Shown here in pieces: positions 46,204-56,326 of a stretch of 64,000 nucleotides of DNA (positions within the stretch are counted from its first letter, which is position 1; each line of letters starts with the position of its first letter). The notes under the pieces are model-generated. The model saw only the letters and a list, made by a program, of their open reading frames with translations, was not told where the DNA came from and searched no databases. Location of the stretch: NCBI RefSeq assembly GCF_010093815.1, contig NW_022985550.1, positions 881,074 through 945,073 of the forward strand. Direction: 5' to 3'. The position numbers and the translations under genes were made by a program. The DNA comes from Pseudovirgaria hyperparasitica (lineage: Eukaryota > Ascomycota > Dothideomycetes > Acrospermales > Acrospermaceae).

Positions 46204-47396
46204 TTCGACGTGAAAGGCAATATGTCAAGCTATGATGCTATGACGGCACGTAGGCCTTCATCTAAGGCAGAACATGCCGCCAATCATTTCGCCAGTGCAC
46301 GAAAACCGCGACGAAGCAATGGCCATCGAAAGCCTCCGAGCAGTGAGCGGTACAAGAAGCTAGATACCAATCGGCAATCAGAAGCCTCATGTGCATCCCA
46401 CTTGGAAGTATATGTTCAGGTTCGGATGCTTTCCACGGAGTGTTTATAACACTAAAGTGGAGCACACGTGACCGTAAAGACCTTTCTCGTAACTGCACCC
46501 AGTATGCCTGAGTCTATTACAAGGTAATCTGTTATCAATGAGAACTTCATTGATAAAAGTGGATATGGTTGGTTGGTCGTTTGATTCCTACTTGGTTCAG
46601 GCCGCGTTGTCCTCGCTGCTATGCCCGGCAGGAACGACTTGGTGAATAGCCGACGCGTCTTGCGTATGTAAAGCAGTAATTGTACTAAAAGCACCATAGT
46701 GCTCGGCTCCTTGAGGCTTTCGCCCTGCATGCTGATCCTTCTACCTAGAGACCCCCCCCGGTGCTTGATTCGACTACTCCTCTCTGACCCGGAACTGCCC
46801 AAGGGTCTCCGTTCGTTCTATGAATCTGATAGCTTTGGTGGCTAGCTTGCGCCCGTTCAATCTCGCTCGGCTCGGTGATCTCGTCTCCTGATGCTGGATC
46901 GGTGATAGCCGGGGTGGTGTTCGGAGACTGTTCAGTCTCTTGTTCTTGCCCACTTAGCTACCATTTGATTGTGCCGGTTCTTAGTGTGCTTGACATATTG
47001 AATTGTTCCATGATATCTAGCAACTCTTCTGTCTCGCGATCTGTCAGAATGGAGTCGGGTCGACACATATGTACAGCAATCAATCCTTTTCTCCTTCTAT
47101 CTCTTTTAGATTCAACTGGCGTAGAGAATCACGTGGTGCTCTCATACGATCTGTCCGGACTACTCGTGATCCTCCTTATAGCGGATGATGGAGGTTGAGG
47201 ACACCTAGGTCTATATGTTCTTCCTGATGATGTCCCACCAATGCATTGCGAAGGGTTAGAATGGATATGTGCAAATACGAAACAAAATGCCATTCCGCGA
47301 TTGCTATCACGTGTTTGACCCTAGCTCTATTTTAACTCTTTCGATTGTTCTTTGACCTAGGCACAGATTTTCGCCGAATACGACTATGCACGAGTA
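46204..47396. other. 1.2 kb gene-free interval in the cluster
   Basis: Holds the synthetase promoter (first about 250 bp) and then sequence with no supported gene. The longest plus-strand frame (46875-47198) is Ser/Leu-rich with no domain. The minus strand shows short Glu/Ser/Thr-rich frames. Because an LTR-like segment follows, part of this could be old repeat DNA, but no family is readable. Confidence 0.4.
46333..46339. promoter_or_regulatory. CCTCCGA motif upstream of the acyl-CoA synthetase
   Basis: Exact copy of the shared 7-mer, 130 bp upstream of the synthetase ATG. Confidence 0.4.
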
Positions 47397-47541
47397 TGTT
47401 GAAAGATGAGGTTGCAGGAGTAACTCATTGAATTGAATTAGTTGTAAGTCGTTAAGAGAGAGAGACTGCAGAAGCTATTTAAGTGGTTGGCCACTAGTCC
47501 CAATCAGGAAGCTGGCCCTCACTATGGAGCCCCTTTTAACA
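47397..47541. repeat. Possible solo-LTR-like fossil (145 bp)
   Basis: The segment starts TGTTGAAAG and ends TTTTAACA, i.e. TG...CA with short TGTT/AACA inverted ends, the form of a fungal retrotransposon LTR. It has a TATA-like TATTTAAG inside. The flanking pentamers GAGTA and CAGTA differ at one base, compatible with an old target duplication. No internal region or second copy is visible in the window, so it would be a solo fossil. The evidence is structural only and could be chance. Confidence 0.3.
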
Positions 47542-47561
47542 CAGTACTTACTCACTTACAA

Positions 47562-48613
47562 TCAATTCATCCAGTCTCTCATGCCTTTTTCCATTAATTT
47601 TTCACTAAACCGCTGGTTCTCTTCTAGGTGATGATTGCCAAGGAGGTTGGGATAGAGGCTTTCCAGTACCACCTCTCTCGTTTGCACGCTTGACTCTACT
47701 TGAGTTTCGCTGATGGCCACAATCTCCACGATATTGCCATCGCCATACTTGGCCTCTGTCAAGATCTTGAAGATCTCTTCTGCTGCTTGTCCTTGCGTTA
47801 AGCCGATACTGCATTGCGTTAGCCAAAATAATCTCCTGAGCGGCGAGAAGAATAACTCACTCGGTTGGAAGCAGCTGGTCTCTGCAATAGTCTTGATCGA
47901 ACAGTGGAGTCTGGAGTACGTCAGTGTATGCGCACTGGAAAGAGCTGTCCTATGGCACATACTTTCGTTGGGCCAGGACATGCTGCAGCATTTCGGATCC
48001 CAAACATCTGCCTTAGAGGGCCAAAGCTCTTGGCTATACTGATGATGGCTGCTTTACTGCTACAATACAGTGGAGTCTGCATCATGTGCACATAGCCAGT
48101 CACACTGGCTACCCACATCAGATTTCCTTGAATGTCCCGGTTTTGCAGCCAATAATCCATTGCAATTTGCGACAATCGGATTGGAGCCATGGTATTGATA
48201 GCAAACAGCTTGTAGACTCCAGGATTGCAATCGACCGAGTCACTCGCGTGTGGTGAGATACCGGGAGCGTTCCAAAAAGTGCTCCATGGAGGCTCGTAGA
48301 CCGCTGCTCCGTTGACTACGATGTTGACTTTGCCAAAGGCTGCCACTGAACGGTCAAACAGGCTCTGCAGCTGCGCCCAGTCTGCCAGGTCTGTTTGCAA
48401 GAAGATTGCAGATGGTTTACCGGCGTCCGGTGCTGGGTGAGGGTACTTTAAGAGTGTGGCCTCCGCCTCCGGACGCAGTCGCAGATCAACCATAACCACA
48501 GAACAACCATTCTGCAACAAGATCTCCGTCAGCGCATGGTTGATACCGGATCCAGCCCCTGTGACAATAGCGACTTTGTCTTCAACATCGTATGCGGTTT
48601 GGTGTGGAGCCAT
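47562..48613 (-). CDS. Short-chain dehydrogenase/reductase, putative cluster member (315 aa)
   Basis: NAD(P)-dependent oxidoreductase for an alcohol/ketone pair. Exons 48613-47963, 47910-47861 and 47808-47562, with two 52-nt introns, 316 codons. Start chosen at MAPHQTAYDVEDKV, which puts the cofactor motif TGAGSGI near residue 20; the frame remains open 27 codons further upstream without an SDR signature. An acidic residue after strand 2 (VVMVDLRL) suggests NAD preference. The NNAG motif is NGAA, the catalytic Ser is in WVASVTGY and the YxxxK motif is YCSSKAA. The overall form resembles the 15-hydroxyprostaglandin-dehydrogenase-like classical SDRs of fungi. It shares a 508-bp bidirectional promoter with the flavin monooxygenase, which suggests joint expression. 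Confidence 0.9.
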
Positions 48614-49121
48614 TGTAGTGTGTTGAAGTTGTGGCTGTATTGGATTATCGAGAAAGCCTCGGGCGGTCTCAATAAGGCGTGAAGCCACGATCACCCGGCT
48701 CTTGTCATTATGCCACGACCGTAGATGCTGCTCGCGTAATTATCAGGGTAGTGGCCCTCCAATTTTCTCAGTTTAACCCCCCGAGGTGGCACTCAATACC
48801 CTCCGGGTTCCGAATCACCCAGACAGCGGTGCTCATTCTCACGAAGGGACCGACTGTATCGGAGTGCTTCGTAACCGACTATACCATTATCGTAGCCTGG
48901 CGAGCTCCAGAATGCAAATATTGGGTATGCACATTGTCAAACGCCATCTGGTCTTGCGATACGAGGTCGCATTTTCTATCCCTGCCTGTCATTTCCGGGG
49001 ATAACAAGCATGTTGCGAAACTTCTGCAGCCTGTAGATAGACCAGAACCATTCCAGGAAAGCAATCCCCGACTCAGCTTGCGCACTAAAACTCAACTGCA
49101 ACCGCATAGAGCTTTGTCTTC
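48614..49121. promoter_or_regulatory. Bidirectional promoter of the SDR and BVMO genes
   Basis: 508 bp between divergent starts. It contains one-mismatch versions of the cluster motif: CCTCCGG (48800-48806, followed by GTTCCGAATC) and TCGGAGT (48859-48865). The CGG/CCG triplets are of the type bound by Zn2Cys6 proteins. Confidence 0.45.
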
Positions 49122-51113
49122 ATGGCTCAGGCACAACCAGTCCAACCTGTTGTGGACGTCGTCACAAATGCTACCGATCATGGACCTTGTCATGTAGCAC
49201 AATCTAAAAATGCTTCTGAAGAGGCCGAGAAATTGCAGAAGAAGTATGAGGAGGAACGAAATAAACGACTCCGGTCCGACGGCCTCTCACAGTATCTCAA
49301 CCTGAGCTCTACAGAGAACCCAAAAATACGCCGCTACCTCGACGATCCTTGGGACGACGGATCTATCTCTTCAATTCCTTTGCAAGATGGTGCTCACACC
49401 AAAATTCTTATTGTGGGTGCCGGTTTCGGAGGACTTATGTTTGCTGTTGAGCTCATCCGAGCAGGAATTCCACATGGTGACATTTTGATGGTCGATCAAG
49501 CCGCTGGGTTTGGTGGTGCATGGTACTGGAACAGATATGCGGGCTTGATGTGCGATGTCGACAGTACTGTCTATATGCCTCTTTTGGAGGAGACAGGCTA
49601 CAGAGCAAAACACAAATATGCATATGGTGAGGAGCTGCGCGAGCACGCCGAGAGGATTGCTACCAAGTACAAATTGAGAGATCGTGCCATGTTTCGAAGC
49701 GAAGTCCACAGTTCTCAGTGGGATGACACTACGAAAATGTGGAAGCTGAAGCTTACACAGCGCTCTCCCAATTCGAACGACATTTCCGCTGCCGTAAGCG
49801 CTGACTTCGTCATATTCGTGCCAGGGCTTTTCACGCGCCCAAAGGTCCCCAATTTGTCGGGTCTAGAAACCTATTCTGGCAAAAGCTTTCTCACCTCGCG
49901 TTGGGACTACGAAGTAACAGGCGGAAACCAAGAAAACCCTTCTCTCGAAAACTTACGAGACAAACGGGTCGGCATCATCGGTACTGGCGCCACAGCCTTA
50001 CAAGCTGTTCCTCATCTCGCAAAATGGAGTAAGCATCTGTATGTCTTCCAACGCACGCCATCTTCCGTGGATGTTCGCCGCCAGAAGACCATCACCGACG
50101 CGGAATGGGCAAATGTCACCAAGTCTGGACCTGGATGGCAAGCAGTACGGAGCAGAAATTTTACGTCCTTCACAGCTCGCGTTGAACCGTTGCCAGAAAT
50201 CGACATGATCTCCGACGGATGGACTGATTTCCCATCGTACCACGTCCTTACTGGTGGTGGGAAGCCCGTGACGTCAGAAATGGTAGCAGCACATATTGCC
50301 GACTCACACCGTTTGGATCTTCCGCGCATGGAGAGAATTCGCGCGCGGGTCGATCAAGAAGTCAAGGACCCAGCTGTTGCTGAAAAACTTAAACCCTGGT
50401 ATGCGGGATGGTGCAAGCGGCCCGGCTTTCACGATGACTATCTTTCGACCTTCAACAAACCCAATGTCGAGCTCATCGACACAGCGGGACGAGGAGTGGA
50501 TGCTATCACCACGACAGGTGTGCAAGCAAATGGGCAAGTATACGATGTGGATGTCCTCATCTTCTCCACAGGCTTCGAATCTGGCTTCCATTTAGACCCT
50601 GGATCTCGATGCGGAATCGAAGTCATCGGGCGGGAAGGGCGACGAATGGCGGATAGATGGGAGAAGGAGGGCACGGCAACACTACACGGTATCATGAGCC
50701 GTGGCTTCCCCAACTTATTCTTCACTGGAACACCGCAATCCGGAGTTTCGCCCAACTATACCCCCTCGCTGGAGATCTTTTCGCGGCATACGGCCTACAT
50801 CATTTCCGAGGTTGAAAAGAAGCGAGCAGTGCTCCCAGAATTGAGAGTCGCGGCAGAGCCTCATGCGGATGCTGAGAAGGCTTGGGTGATGGGCGTGCTT
50901 GCCGGGGCATATTCACTGGCTCCACTGGGTCATTGTACACCGTCATATTTCAATGCGGAGAGTGATGTAACAAAGCTACCGATGGAAGAACAAGTCAAAG
51001 GTGCTGTAACGGCAGCTTGGCCGGGAGGTATAAATGACTATCTGGATATACTCCAAGCTTGGAGGGAAGCTGGTGATCTTAGTGGACTAAGCATCACACT
51101 GACAAGTAAATGA
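49122..51113 (+). CDS. Baeyer-Villiger-type flavin monooxygenase, putative cluster member (663 aa)
   Basis: Single-exon gene. By family it inserts oxygen next to a ketone using FAD and NADPH, giving an ester or lactone. The N-terminal 80 residues carry the extension seen in fungal BVMOs (KKYEEERNKRLRSDGLSQY). The FAD Rossmann motif is ILIVGAGFGG (about residue 95) and the NADPH motif is VGIIGTGATA (about 285). WYWNRYAGLMCDVDS and the C-terminal FFTGTPQSGVSPN fit the steroid/cycloalkanone BVMO lineage. The BVMO fingerprint FxGxxxHxxxW reads Y-S-G-K-S-F-L-T-S-R-W (251-261), so the expected His is Leu257 (codon CTC at 49890-49892). Activity may be altered or the residue may be dispensable in this clade. 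Divergent to the SDR. Confidence 0.92.
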   Translation: MAQAQPVQPVVDVVTNATDHGPCHVAQSKNASEEAEKLQKKYEEERNKRLRSDGLSQYLNLSSTENPKIRRYLDDPWDDGSISSIPLQDGAHTKILIVGAGFGGLMFAVELIRAGIPHGDILMVDQAAGFGGAWYWNRYAGLMCDVDSTVYMPLLEETGYRAKHKYAYGEELREHAERIATKYKLRDRAMFRSEVHSSQWDDTTKMWKLKLTQRSPNSNDISAAVSADFVIFVPGLFTRPKVPNLSGLETYSGKSFLTSRWDYEVTGGNQENPSLENLRDKRVGIIGTGATALQAVPHLAKWSKHLYVFQRTPSSVDVRRQKTITDAEWANVTKSGPGWQAVRSRNFTSFTARVEPLPEIDMISDGWTDFPSYHVLTGGGKPVTSEMVAAHIADSHRLDLPRMERIRARVDQEVKDPAVAEKLKPWYAGWCKRPGFHDDYLSTFNKPNVELIDTAGRGVDAITTTGVQANGQVYDVDVLIFSTGFESGFHLDPGSRCGIEVIGREGRRMADRWEKEGTATLHGIMSRGFPNLFFTGTPQSGVSPNYTPSLEIFSRHTAYIISEVEKKRAVLPELRVAAEPHADAEKAWVMGVLAGAYSLAPLGHCTPSYFNAESDVTKLPMEEQVKGAVTAAWPGGINDYLDILQAWREAGDLSGLSITLTSK

Positions 51114-51603
51114 GATGGCGATGGCAACATGCCTTTACATTCCTTGACGTCCTCAATTCTAATTAAAGTACGCATGCAGAATCTCCAATCAGCCCGATGA
51201 AGTTGTACGTACTCTTTCCTATAATAGATACGAGCGGCTTCCAGCGAGAACATTGCGTGAGTGCATACTATAAGCATCTCTCGCAAGATGATCATGCAGC
51301 CTTGTATCGTAGACTTGCTCTGATATTCCGGCGAGTTTACTTGAACTACCGATCCCTGCCATGCAATGCTTGAAGCCGGAAGTAGAGGAGTGGTACACTT
51401 CGGAGGTTAAAACCACTCTCCGTGAAATGCCGCCCTCGGAGAGCAGCAGCACATTCACGTGGATCCGACATAAGAAGCGCCGGACACAGTCGGCCACATC
51501 GCAATGAGTAATTTAGCTGAGCGGTCTTCACCTGTTTCATCCCACACCCGATTCCATTCCATCATCTCATTTCATCTCATCCCAAACCTCGTTTTCAACC
51601 AAG
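51114..51603. promoter_or_regulatory. Promoter of the ABM-fold gene with a TCGGAGG site
   Basis: 490 bp between the BVMO stop and the small ABM gene. TCGGAGG at 51400-51406 is 198 bp upstream of the ATG, and a related CCCTCGGAGAG follows at about 51433. Confidence 0.4.
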
Positions 51604-52020
51604 ATGGCCGCATCTGCACCTGCCTCGGGCGTCTCGCGCCACATCACCGTCTACATCAAGCCCGAGCACGCCAGCACGTTTCTCGGAGCATTCAAGACCC
51701 TCTTCGACCAAGTAGTCACCAATCCCGAATGCAAGTTATTCGAGGTCTACCGAGATTCCAAGGAGCCCGGTGTCTTTCACTGGGTCGAAGACTGGTAAGC
51801 AGGGTCACCGGCGTCGACGACGAATAATCAAATCTTGCGAGATTACTAAAAAAAAAATTATGGCAGGGATGGAACTGCCGAGTGGCTGGCCGCTGCACAG
51901 GAGGGCAGTGAGGATTACAAGAAATGGCTGGCGTTTGAGGAGACGCTGTATGCGAAGCCGAGAGAGGAGCGCATTGTGGAGAGGATGGCAGGTGATTTCT
52001 TTCACGTGAACAAGGCATGA
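51604..52020 (+). CDS. Small ABM (antibiotic biosynthesis monooxygenase) domain protein (114 aa)
   Basis: Two exons, 51604-51794 and 51867-52020; the 72-nt intron (GTAAGC...TGGCAG, with a ten-A run near its 3' end) splits the Trp codon of VEDWDGTAEW. The product is one ferredoxin-like alpha+beta ABM domain. It has a start SRHITVYIKPEHASTFLGAF, a central KLFEVYRDSKEPGVFHWVED and an end VERMAGDFFHVNK. In polyketide pathways such proteins act as cofactor-free oxygenases or as cyclase-like helpers; stand-alone ones can also be stress proteins. Its place between the BVMO and P450, with a TCGGAGG upstream, suggests a cluster role (inference). Confidence 0.85.
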
Positions 52021-52488
52021 GTAGAGAAAGAAGAGGAACCAAGACGTTGCGAGATAGTTTGCCATGGCAGGTGTTCCATGCTCAATCCCTTCTATCGCCT
52101 AGAGGCCAACTACACATTTTGGCTGCAAAAAATATGTACATCGTGTTTGTCCTTCGTATAGTCATCAAATCTAGTCCAGTTACACATTTCCACCATAAAG
52201 AATTCTGTAACCCGTGATTTACCACCGCATAGTCATTGAAATCTTACCCGGGCTGCGGTGAGAATGGTCGTGGGCCGGAGATCGGATGTAATATAAAACC
52301 CTCCGAACGGGTGGATAGCGCTCCCGAACCACCTTATGCTCGATTCTGATTGGCTTGCAAATATTCTCAGCAGTCCAAGGATTTGCAGACACTTGGTTGA
52401 TCAGTTGTCCCTTTGGTAAGATCCAGTCAAGCTAAACTGGCAAGGCGACGTTATTCAGTCAGTCACGAAGTAACAGTCATTCATCACG
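52021..52488. promoter_or_regulatory. P450 promoter with a CCTCCGA site
   Basis: 468 bp upstream of the P450 start. It contains GCCGGAGATCGGATG followed by a TATA-like AATATAAAA (52290 area) and CCTCCGAACGGG with the exact motif at 52300-52306, 183 bp before the ATG. Confidence 0.4.
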
Positions 52489-54255
52489 ATGCTCAGCACA
52501 ATTTTATTAGTCATTGCGAGTATCCTACTCTTCTTCTACTTTTCCTATCGATGGGCATTACCCAGACCTATACCAGGGATTCCGTACAATGCCTCGTCTG
52601 CAGGCAAGGTGCTTGGCGATGTGCCGGACCTCCTCAACGAGCTCGCCTTGACCGGCGATATGGTGCAATGGCTCTTGAAGCAGAACTTGAAGACCCAGTC
52701 ACCGATCAGTCAAATCTTTGTGCAGCCACTGGGGAAACCATATGTGCTGGTGAGCGATTGGCGCGCTGCGCGAGATGTCATGATGCATCGGTCCAAAGAA
52801 TTCGACCGATCGAGTCTAATCACCAATCTTTTCGAGGGCCTGCTTCGAAGGCAGCAGTTCACGCTGCAAACCGGCGCAGAGTGGAGGGCGCATCGATTCT
52901 TGGTGCAGGATACCATGACCCCTGCGTTCTTGAACAAGATGTGCGCACCGGCAATTTATGCCCGCAGTCTGGATATGGTGAAGCTGTGGACGATCAAGGA
53001 AAGACTTGCGGGCGGAAGACCATTTAGAGCAACCGACGACATCTTCCATGCAACCTTCGACGCCGTCAACAGCTTTTCCTTTGGCGAGCAGTTCCAGCAC
53101 AGTTCGACGCGGCCACATATCGAATTACTCGAGAAGGAAGAACCAGAGCGCATCCAGGAGGGCCAGGATATCAATGCCCCGGTTGAATTCCCCAAGGCCC
53201 ATATCGACCCATCCCTCGATGCCATGCTCGAACTGTCCGAGATAATGGAAGCTGTCAAAAACGCCCCTTCGCCCTCCCTGCAATGGCGCTGGACTAAACT
53301 CACGCGTTCGTTCCGCCAGCACACGGCGTTGAAGGATGCATGCCTCCGGACGGAGATCTCCAAAGCCGTGCTCCGGGCCCAGCGGCGCGACGAGCGCGGA
53401 ACACCAGCAGGACACGAGGAAAAGGTGGAGGAACCCAGCACGAGCACCATCCGCTCTGGTATCGATGTTATCATCGATCGTGAAACACGCGTCGCAGCCA
53501 AGGAACAGAGAGCGCCGGACTACACCTCCCAGCCCATCATGGACGAGCTCTTCGGTTTTGTAGTCGCCGGCCATGATACCATGTCCACGACTCTCTGCTG
53601 GGCTGTGAAGTTCCTTGCTGACAATCCCGGCACCCAGACCAAGCTACGCCAAGCACTTCGTGTCGCTCATGCAGCGGCAGTGAATGAGTCTCGCGCACCG
53701 GCGGCAGAGGAAATTGCCAGCGCCAGGATTCCGTACCTGGAAGCAGTCATGGAAGAAGTGCTCCGGTGCGGCTTGACTGTCCCAATCGGCGATCGGGAGG
53801 TGGTCGCGGAGAGCGGAGCTGACCTCCTCGGTTATCGTATCCCAAAAGGCGTGATTGTTTTCTTCTTGCACAACGGTCCGGGTATGCGCATTCCGGAATC
53901 CGACGCAAACATTGCAAAGTACGGCACCGAAGCTGGCGCTCTACACGGTGGTAAAAAAGGAGGCATTGCTCCATGGAGCGATGATGATATAACAAACTTC
54001 AAGCCAGAGCGGTGGTTATCGGACGATGGTAGCTTTGACGCACAAGCAGGGCCAAGCATGCCTTTTGGGCTGGGCATACGCGCCTGTTTCGGAAAGAGAT
54101 TGGCATATTTGGAGTTTCGAATTTTGTTGACGATGATGATGTGGCATTTCAGCTTAGGACCGTGTCCGGAGGAGTTGAGTGGATATGCAGGGCAGTTGGC
54201 GGTGGTACATAAGCCTAGAGTGTGTTATGTCAGGCTGGAGAGTATCACGAAGTGA
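52489..54255 (+). CDS. Cytochrome P450 monooxygenase, putative cluster member (588 aa)
   Basis: Single-exon, ER-membrane haem-thiolate oxygenase. N-terminal anchor MLSTILLVIASILLFFYFSY is followed by a Pro-rich hinge (ALPRPIPGIPYNA). The C-helix has WRAHRFLVQD and the I-helix oxygen-binding motif is AGHDTMST. The ExxR is EEVLR, the aromatic region is FKPERW, and the haem loop FGLGIRACFGKR gives Cys533 as the axial ligand. At 588 residues it is longer than the usual 500-530. The extra length lies between the F/G region and the I-helix (about residues 210-330), including a Glu/Arg-rich part. It is likely to hydroxylate or epoxidise the polyketide product; the CYP family is not assigned. Confidence 0.93.
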   Translation: MLSTILLVIASILLFFYFSYRWALPRPIPGIPYNASSAGKVLGDVPDLLNELALTGDMVQWLLKQNLKTQSPISQIFVQPLGKPYVLVSDWRAARDVMMHRSKEFDRSSLITNLFEGLLRRQQFTLQTGAEWRAHRFLVQDTMTPAFLNKMCAPAIYARSLDMVKLWTIKERLAGGRPFRATDDIFHATFDAVNSFSFGEQFQHSSTRPHIELLEKEEPERIQEGQDINAPVEFPKAHIDPSLDAMLELSEIMEAVKNAPSPSLQWRWTKLTRSFRQHTALKDACLRTEISKAVLRAQRRDERGTPAGHEEKVEEPSTSTIRSGIDVIIDRETRVAAKEQRAPDYTSQPIMDELFGFVVAGHDTMSTTLCWAVKFLADNPGTQTKLRQALRVAHAAAVNESRAPAAEEIASARIPYLEAVMEEVLRCGLTVPIGDREVVAESGADLLGYRIPKGVIVFFLHNGPGMRIPESDANIAKYGTEAGALHGGKKGGIAPWSDDDITNFKPERWLSDDGSFDAQAGPSMPFGLGIRACFGKRLAYLEFRILLTMMMWHFSLGPCPEELSGYAGQLAVVHKPRVCYVRLESITK

Positions 54256-54365
54256 GCGATCGGTTCAAAGATCATCTCTCATCATGTCGAGTCAGATTCA
54301 TCCGTTAGAAAATCGTTTCGTTCGTGAGCTTCATTCTTATATACCCACGATATCATCATGTCTCA

Positions 54366-55782
54366 TTAGTATGACAAGTCTAGGTACTTTGCACCGTCAA
54401 AGGTCTTCTTGCCTCCATCACTCTTCCAGATCTCGACTTCACATCCACCCATCAGGACACCCACACGCATTGTAGCAAGCAGGTTGTGAGCGGCATTACT
54501 GTGATCGTAGATACCTTTGTTGAACAGAGCCGTAGCGTCTTTGCCAATGGCACTCTTGATCAATGCTTGGCCGCCAGGATGCTCATTGATGAAGCTCGAG
54601 ACGTCGTGGATGACTCCAGCAATTGAGGTTAGTGCTTTGCCTTCAGACCAAGCTGATTCAACAAAAGCATCCCATGTGTACACCGGTAGTTCATTGAGTG
54701 GTGTACCCCAGTCGAGCTTTGCGCGACGGACGTCAAGCTTCTTCTGCATTTGTTGTAATCTGCCCTTTTCCACCTCGTTCGAGCGGAACTGCTTAAGATG
54801 ACTGGCAAGGCCAAGTTTACCCCAGATCGTGATCATCCTGTGTTTAATCAGTGTAAGTTCCAAACGTAAAGGCTGTGCGATGGGACATACCACTTCGTAG
54901 GATCGTACTGGTACCACTCAATCGCATTGCGAAAGTCAGAGGGAAATTCATGGTGATAATTGTGATACCCCTCGCCCAGAGTGACTAATGCAGTAATCCA
55001 ATTATCGCGTGGTGAGTTGCGGTCGTCAAATGGTTGGTCGCCAAGCCAGTGAGCAAGACTGTTTATGCAGAAGGTCGCTTGCTGTACAAAGCATGCGCGA
55101 ATGATTCCAGCGTACACCAAACCACCGAGCATGTCTCCCCAGATCCCGCACACCAGAGCAGGGAAAATGAAAGCCATGCTGAGCACGCACACTAGGTAGT
55201 GCTTGTGTTGCCACCGGACAATTGGGTCCGAATTCAAATCGACAACGTCAGCTCGGCCAATCTTCTTTGCATCTTGGTTGAGTACCATCCAACCAATGTG
55301 AGAATACATAAGACCCTTGCGGACAGAGTAGGGGTCCTTCTCGGTGTCTGTGTAACGGTGGTGTGCTCGGTGGCCGCGTGACCACCAGCGGATTGAGCCT
55401 TGAACGGAGCCGGCGCCGACCGCGGCAAGATATATCTGAAGGGGAAGTGAGGCTTTATACGAAGTGTGAGCCCAAAGGCGATGGTAACCTGAAAAGAAAT
55501 TGTTAATTGACAGCTTGAACGAGAGACGTGCATCTGCGGATTACCAGCTGTGATACCGAGGCCGGTATTGAAATAGTAGAAGACGGCGAAAATAGCCGTG
55601 TAGAGCCTCAGAGGTACGAAGAAGGTAGCGATGAATCCATATAACGGGATAAGGACGACAAAAATGACATTCAGCCAATTGATATGCTTATACCAATTGG
55701 ATCGAGTCCATGGCTCATCGCTGATATGAGGCTTTCGTGTTGCTCCATCGGTTGTAGTTGACAAGACCTTTGAGACTGTCAT
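54366..55782 (-). CDS. Delta-9-type acyl desaturase fused to cytochrome b5 (435 aa)
   Basis: Membrane di-iron desaturase that introduces a cis double bond into an acyl chain, related to Ole1. Exons 55782-55545, 55488-54891 and 54837-54366; introns 56 and 53 nt, 436 codons. Four hydrophobic helices are visible. The histidine boxes are HRLWAH (from residue 82), HRAHH and HNYHH, all eight His kept, though the first box differs from the common HRLWSHRSY at Ser and Arg (here A and T). The C-terminal cytochrome b5 has its haem histidines in INEHPGG and YDHSNAAH. At 435 aa it is shorter than yeast Ole1. As a copy inside a PKS cluster it probably acts on a pathway chain or on a fatty acid feeding it (inference). 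Two GCGGAGG near-motifs lie 40-64 bp upstream. Confidence 0.92.
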
Positions 55783-56320
55783 TATGGGTGATATCAAGAA
55801 AGTCGTTGGCGGGAATGAGAAGCGGAGGTGGATATATGGGCGGAGGAGAAGGAAAGAGACAGAATCAAAATGTGAAGCGTTGGAAGGTCATTTACTCACA
55901 TTTACATATGGCGGAGCATGGGAATTCAAACATGTCGTTGGGGTTGGGGAAGTTGAAAGTGGGGCCCGAGTGTTTCCTTGCAACTTGTGAAGTTGGCTGT
56001 GACCGCGGACGTGGTTCTGTTGAAAGTGGAGCCAAGTGGGGCAAAGTGGGGCAAGAGCGGCAATCGATCCGATTCCCACTAAGTCCGACCATAAGGCCTA
56101 GTGTCTTGGCTGATTTTACAGTAACAGCAACTAATTACCTGCATCAAACGAATCACATCATAGAAATGCAATTAATCCAACAATGCTCACTAAACCCTAT
56201 CATAAGGCCATAGTGCCTTAGCTACACCAGACGAACCACATTATAGCATGGTAATCGATCCTTACTAAACCCTATCAGAAGGCCTAGTGTCTTGGTTGAC
56301 TGATGCTTATTACTGGCTAC
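55783..56320. promoter_or_regulatory. Desaturase promoter and repeat-rich 3' flank of the enoyl reductase
   Basis: The desaturase side contains GCGGAGG at 55822-55828 and 55840-55846 and is purine-rich. The other side, from about 56060, holds the degenerate repeats described separately. Confidence 0.45.
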
Positions 56321-56326
56321 CTACAT
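56060..56326. repeat. Three degenerate tandem repeats reaching the enoyl reductase stop codon
   Basis: A unit with AATCGATCC, CACTAA(A/G)CC, AAGGCCTAGTGTCTTGG and a TACATTAGACG-like end recurs three times, with AAGGCC anchors at 56093, 56204 and 56279 (spacings 111 and 75 bp). The last unit runs into the final codons of the reductase (CGT CTA ATG TAG). Its age and origin are unknown. Confidence 0.6.

Noticed and set aside
46875-47198. A 107-codon plus-strand frame in the cluster interval
   Set aside because: Ser/Leu-rich, no domain, no promoter motif; likely chance or old repeat.
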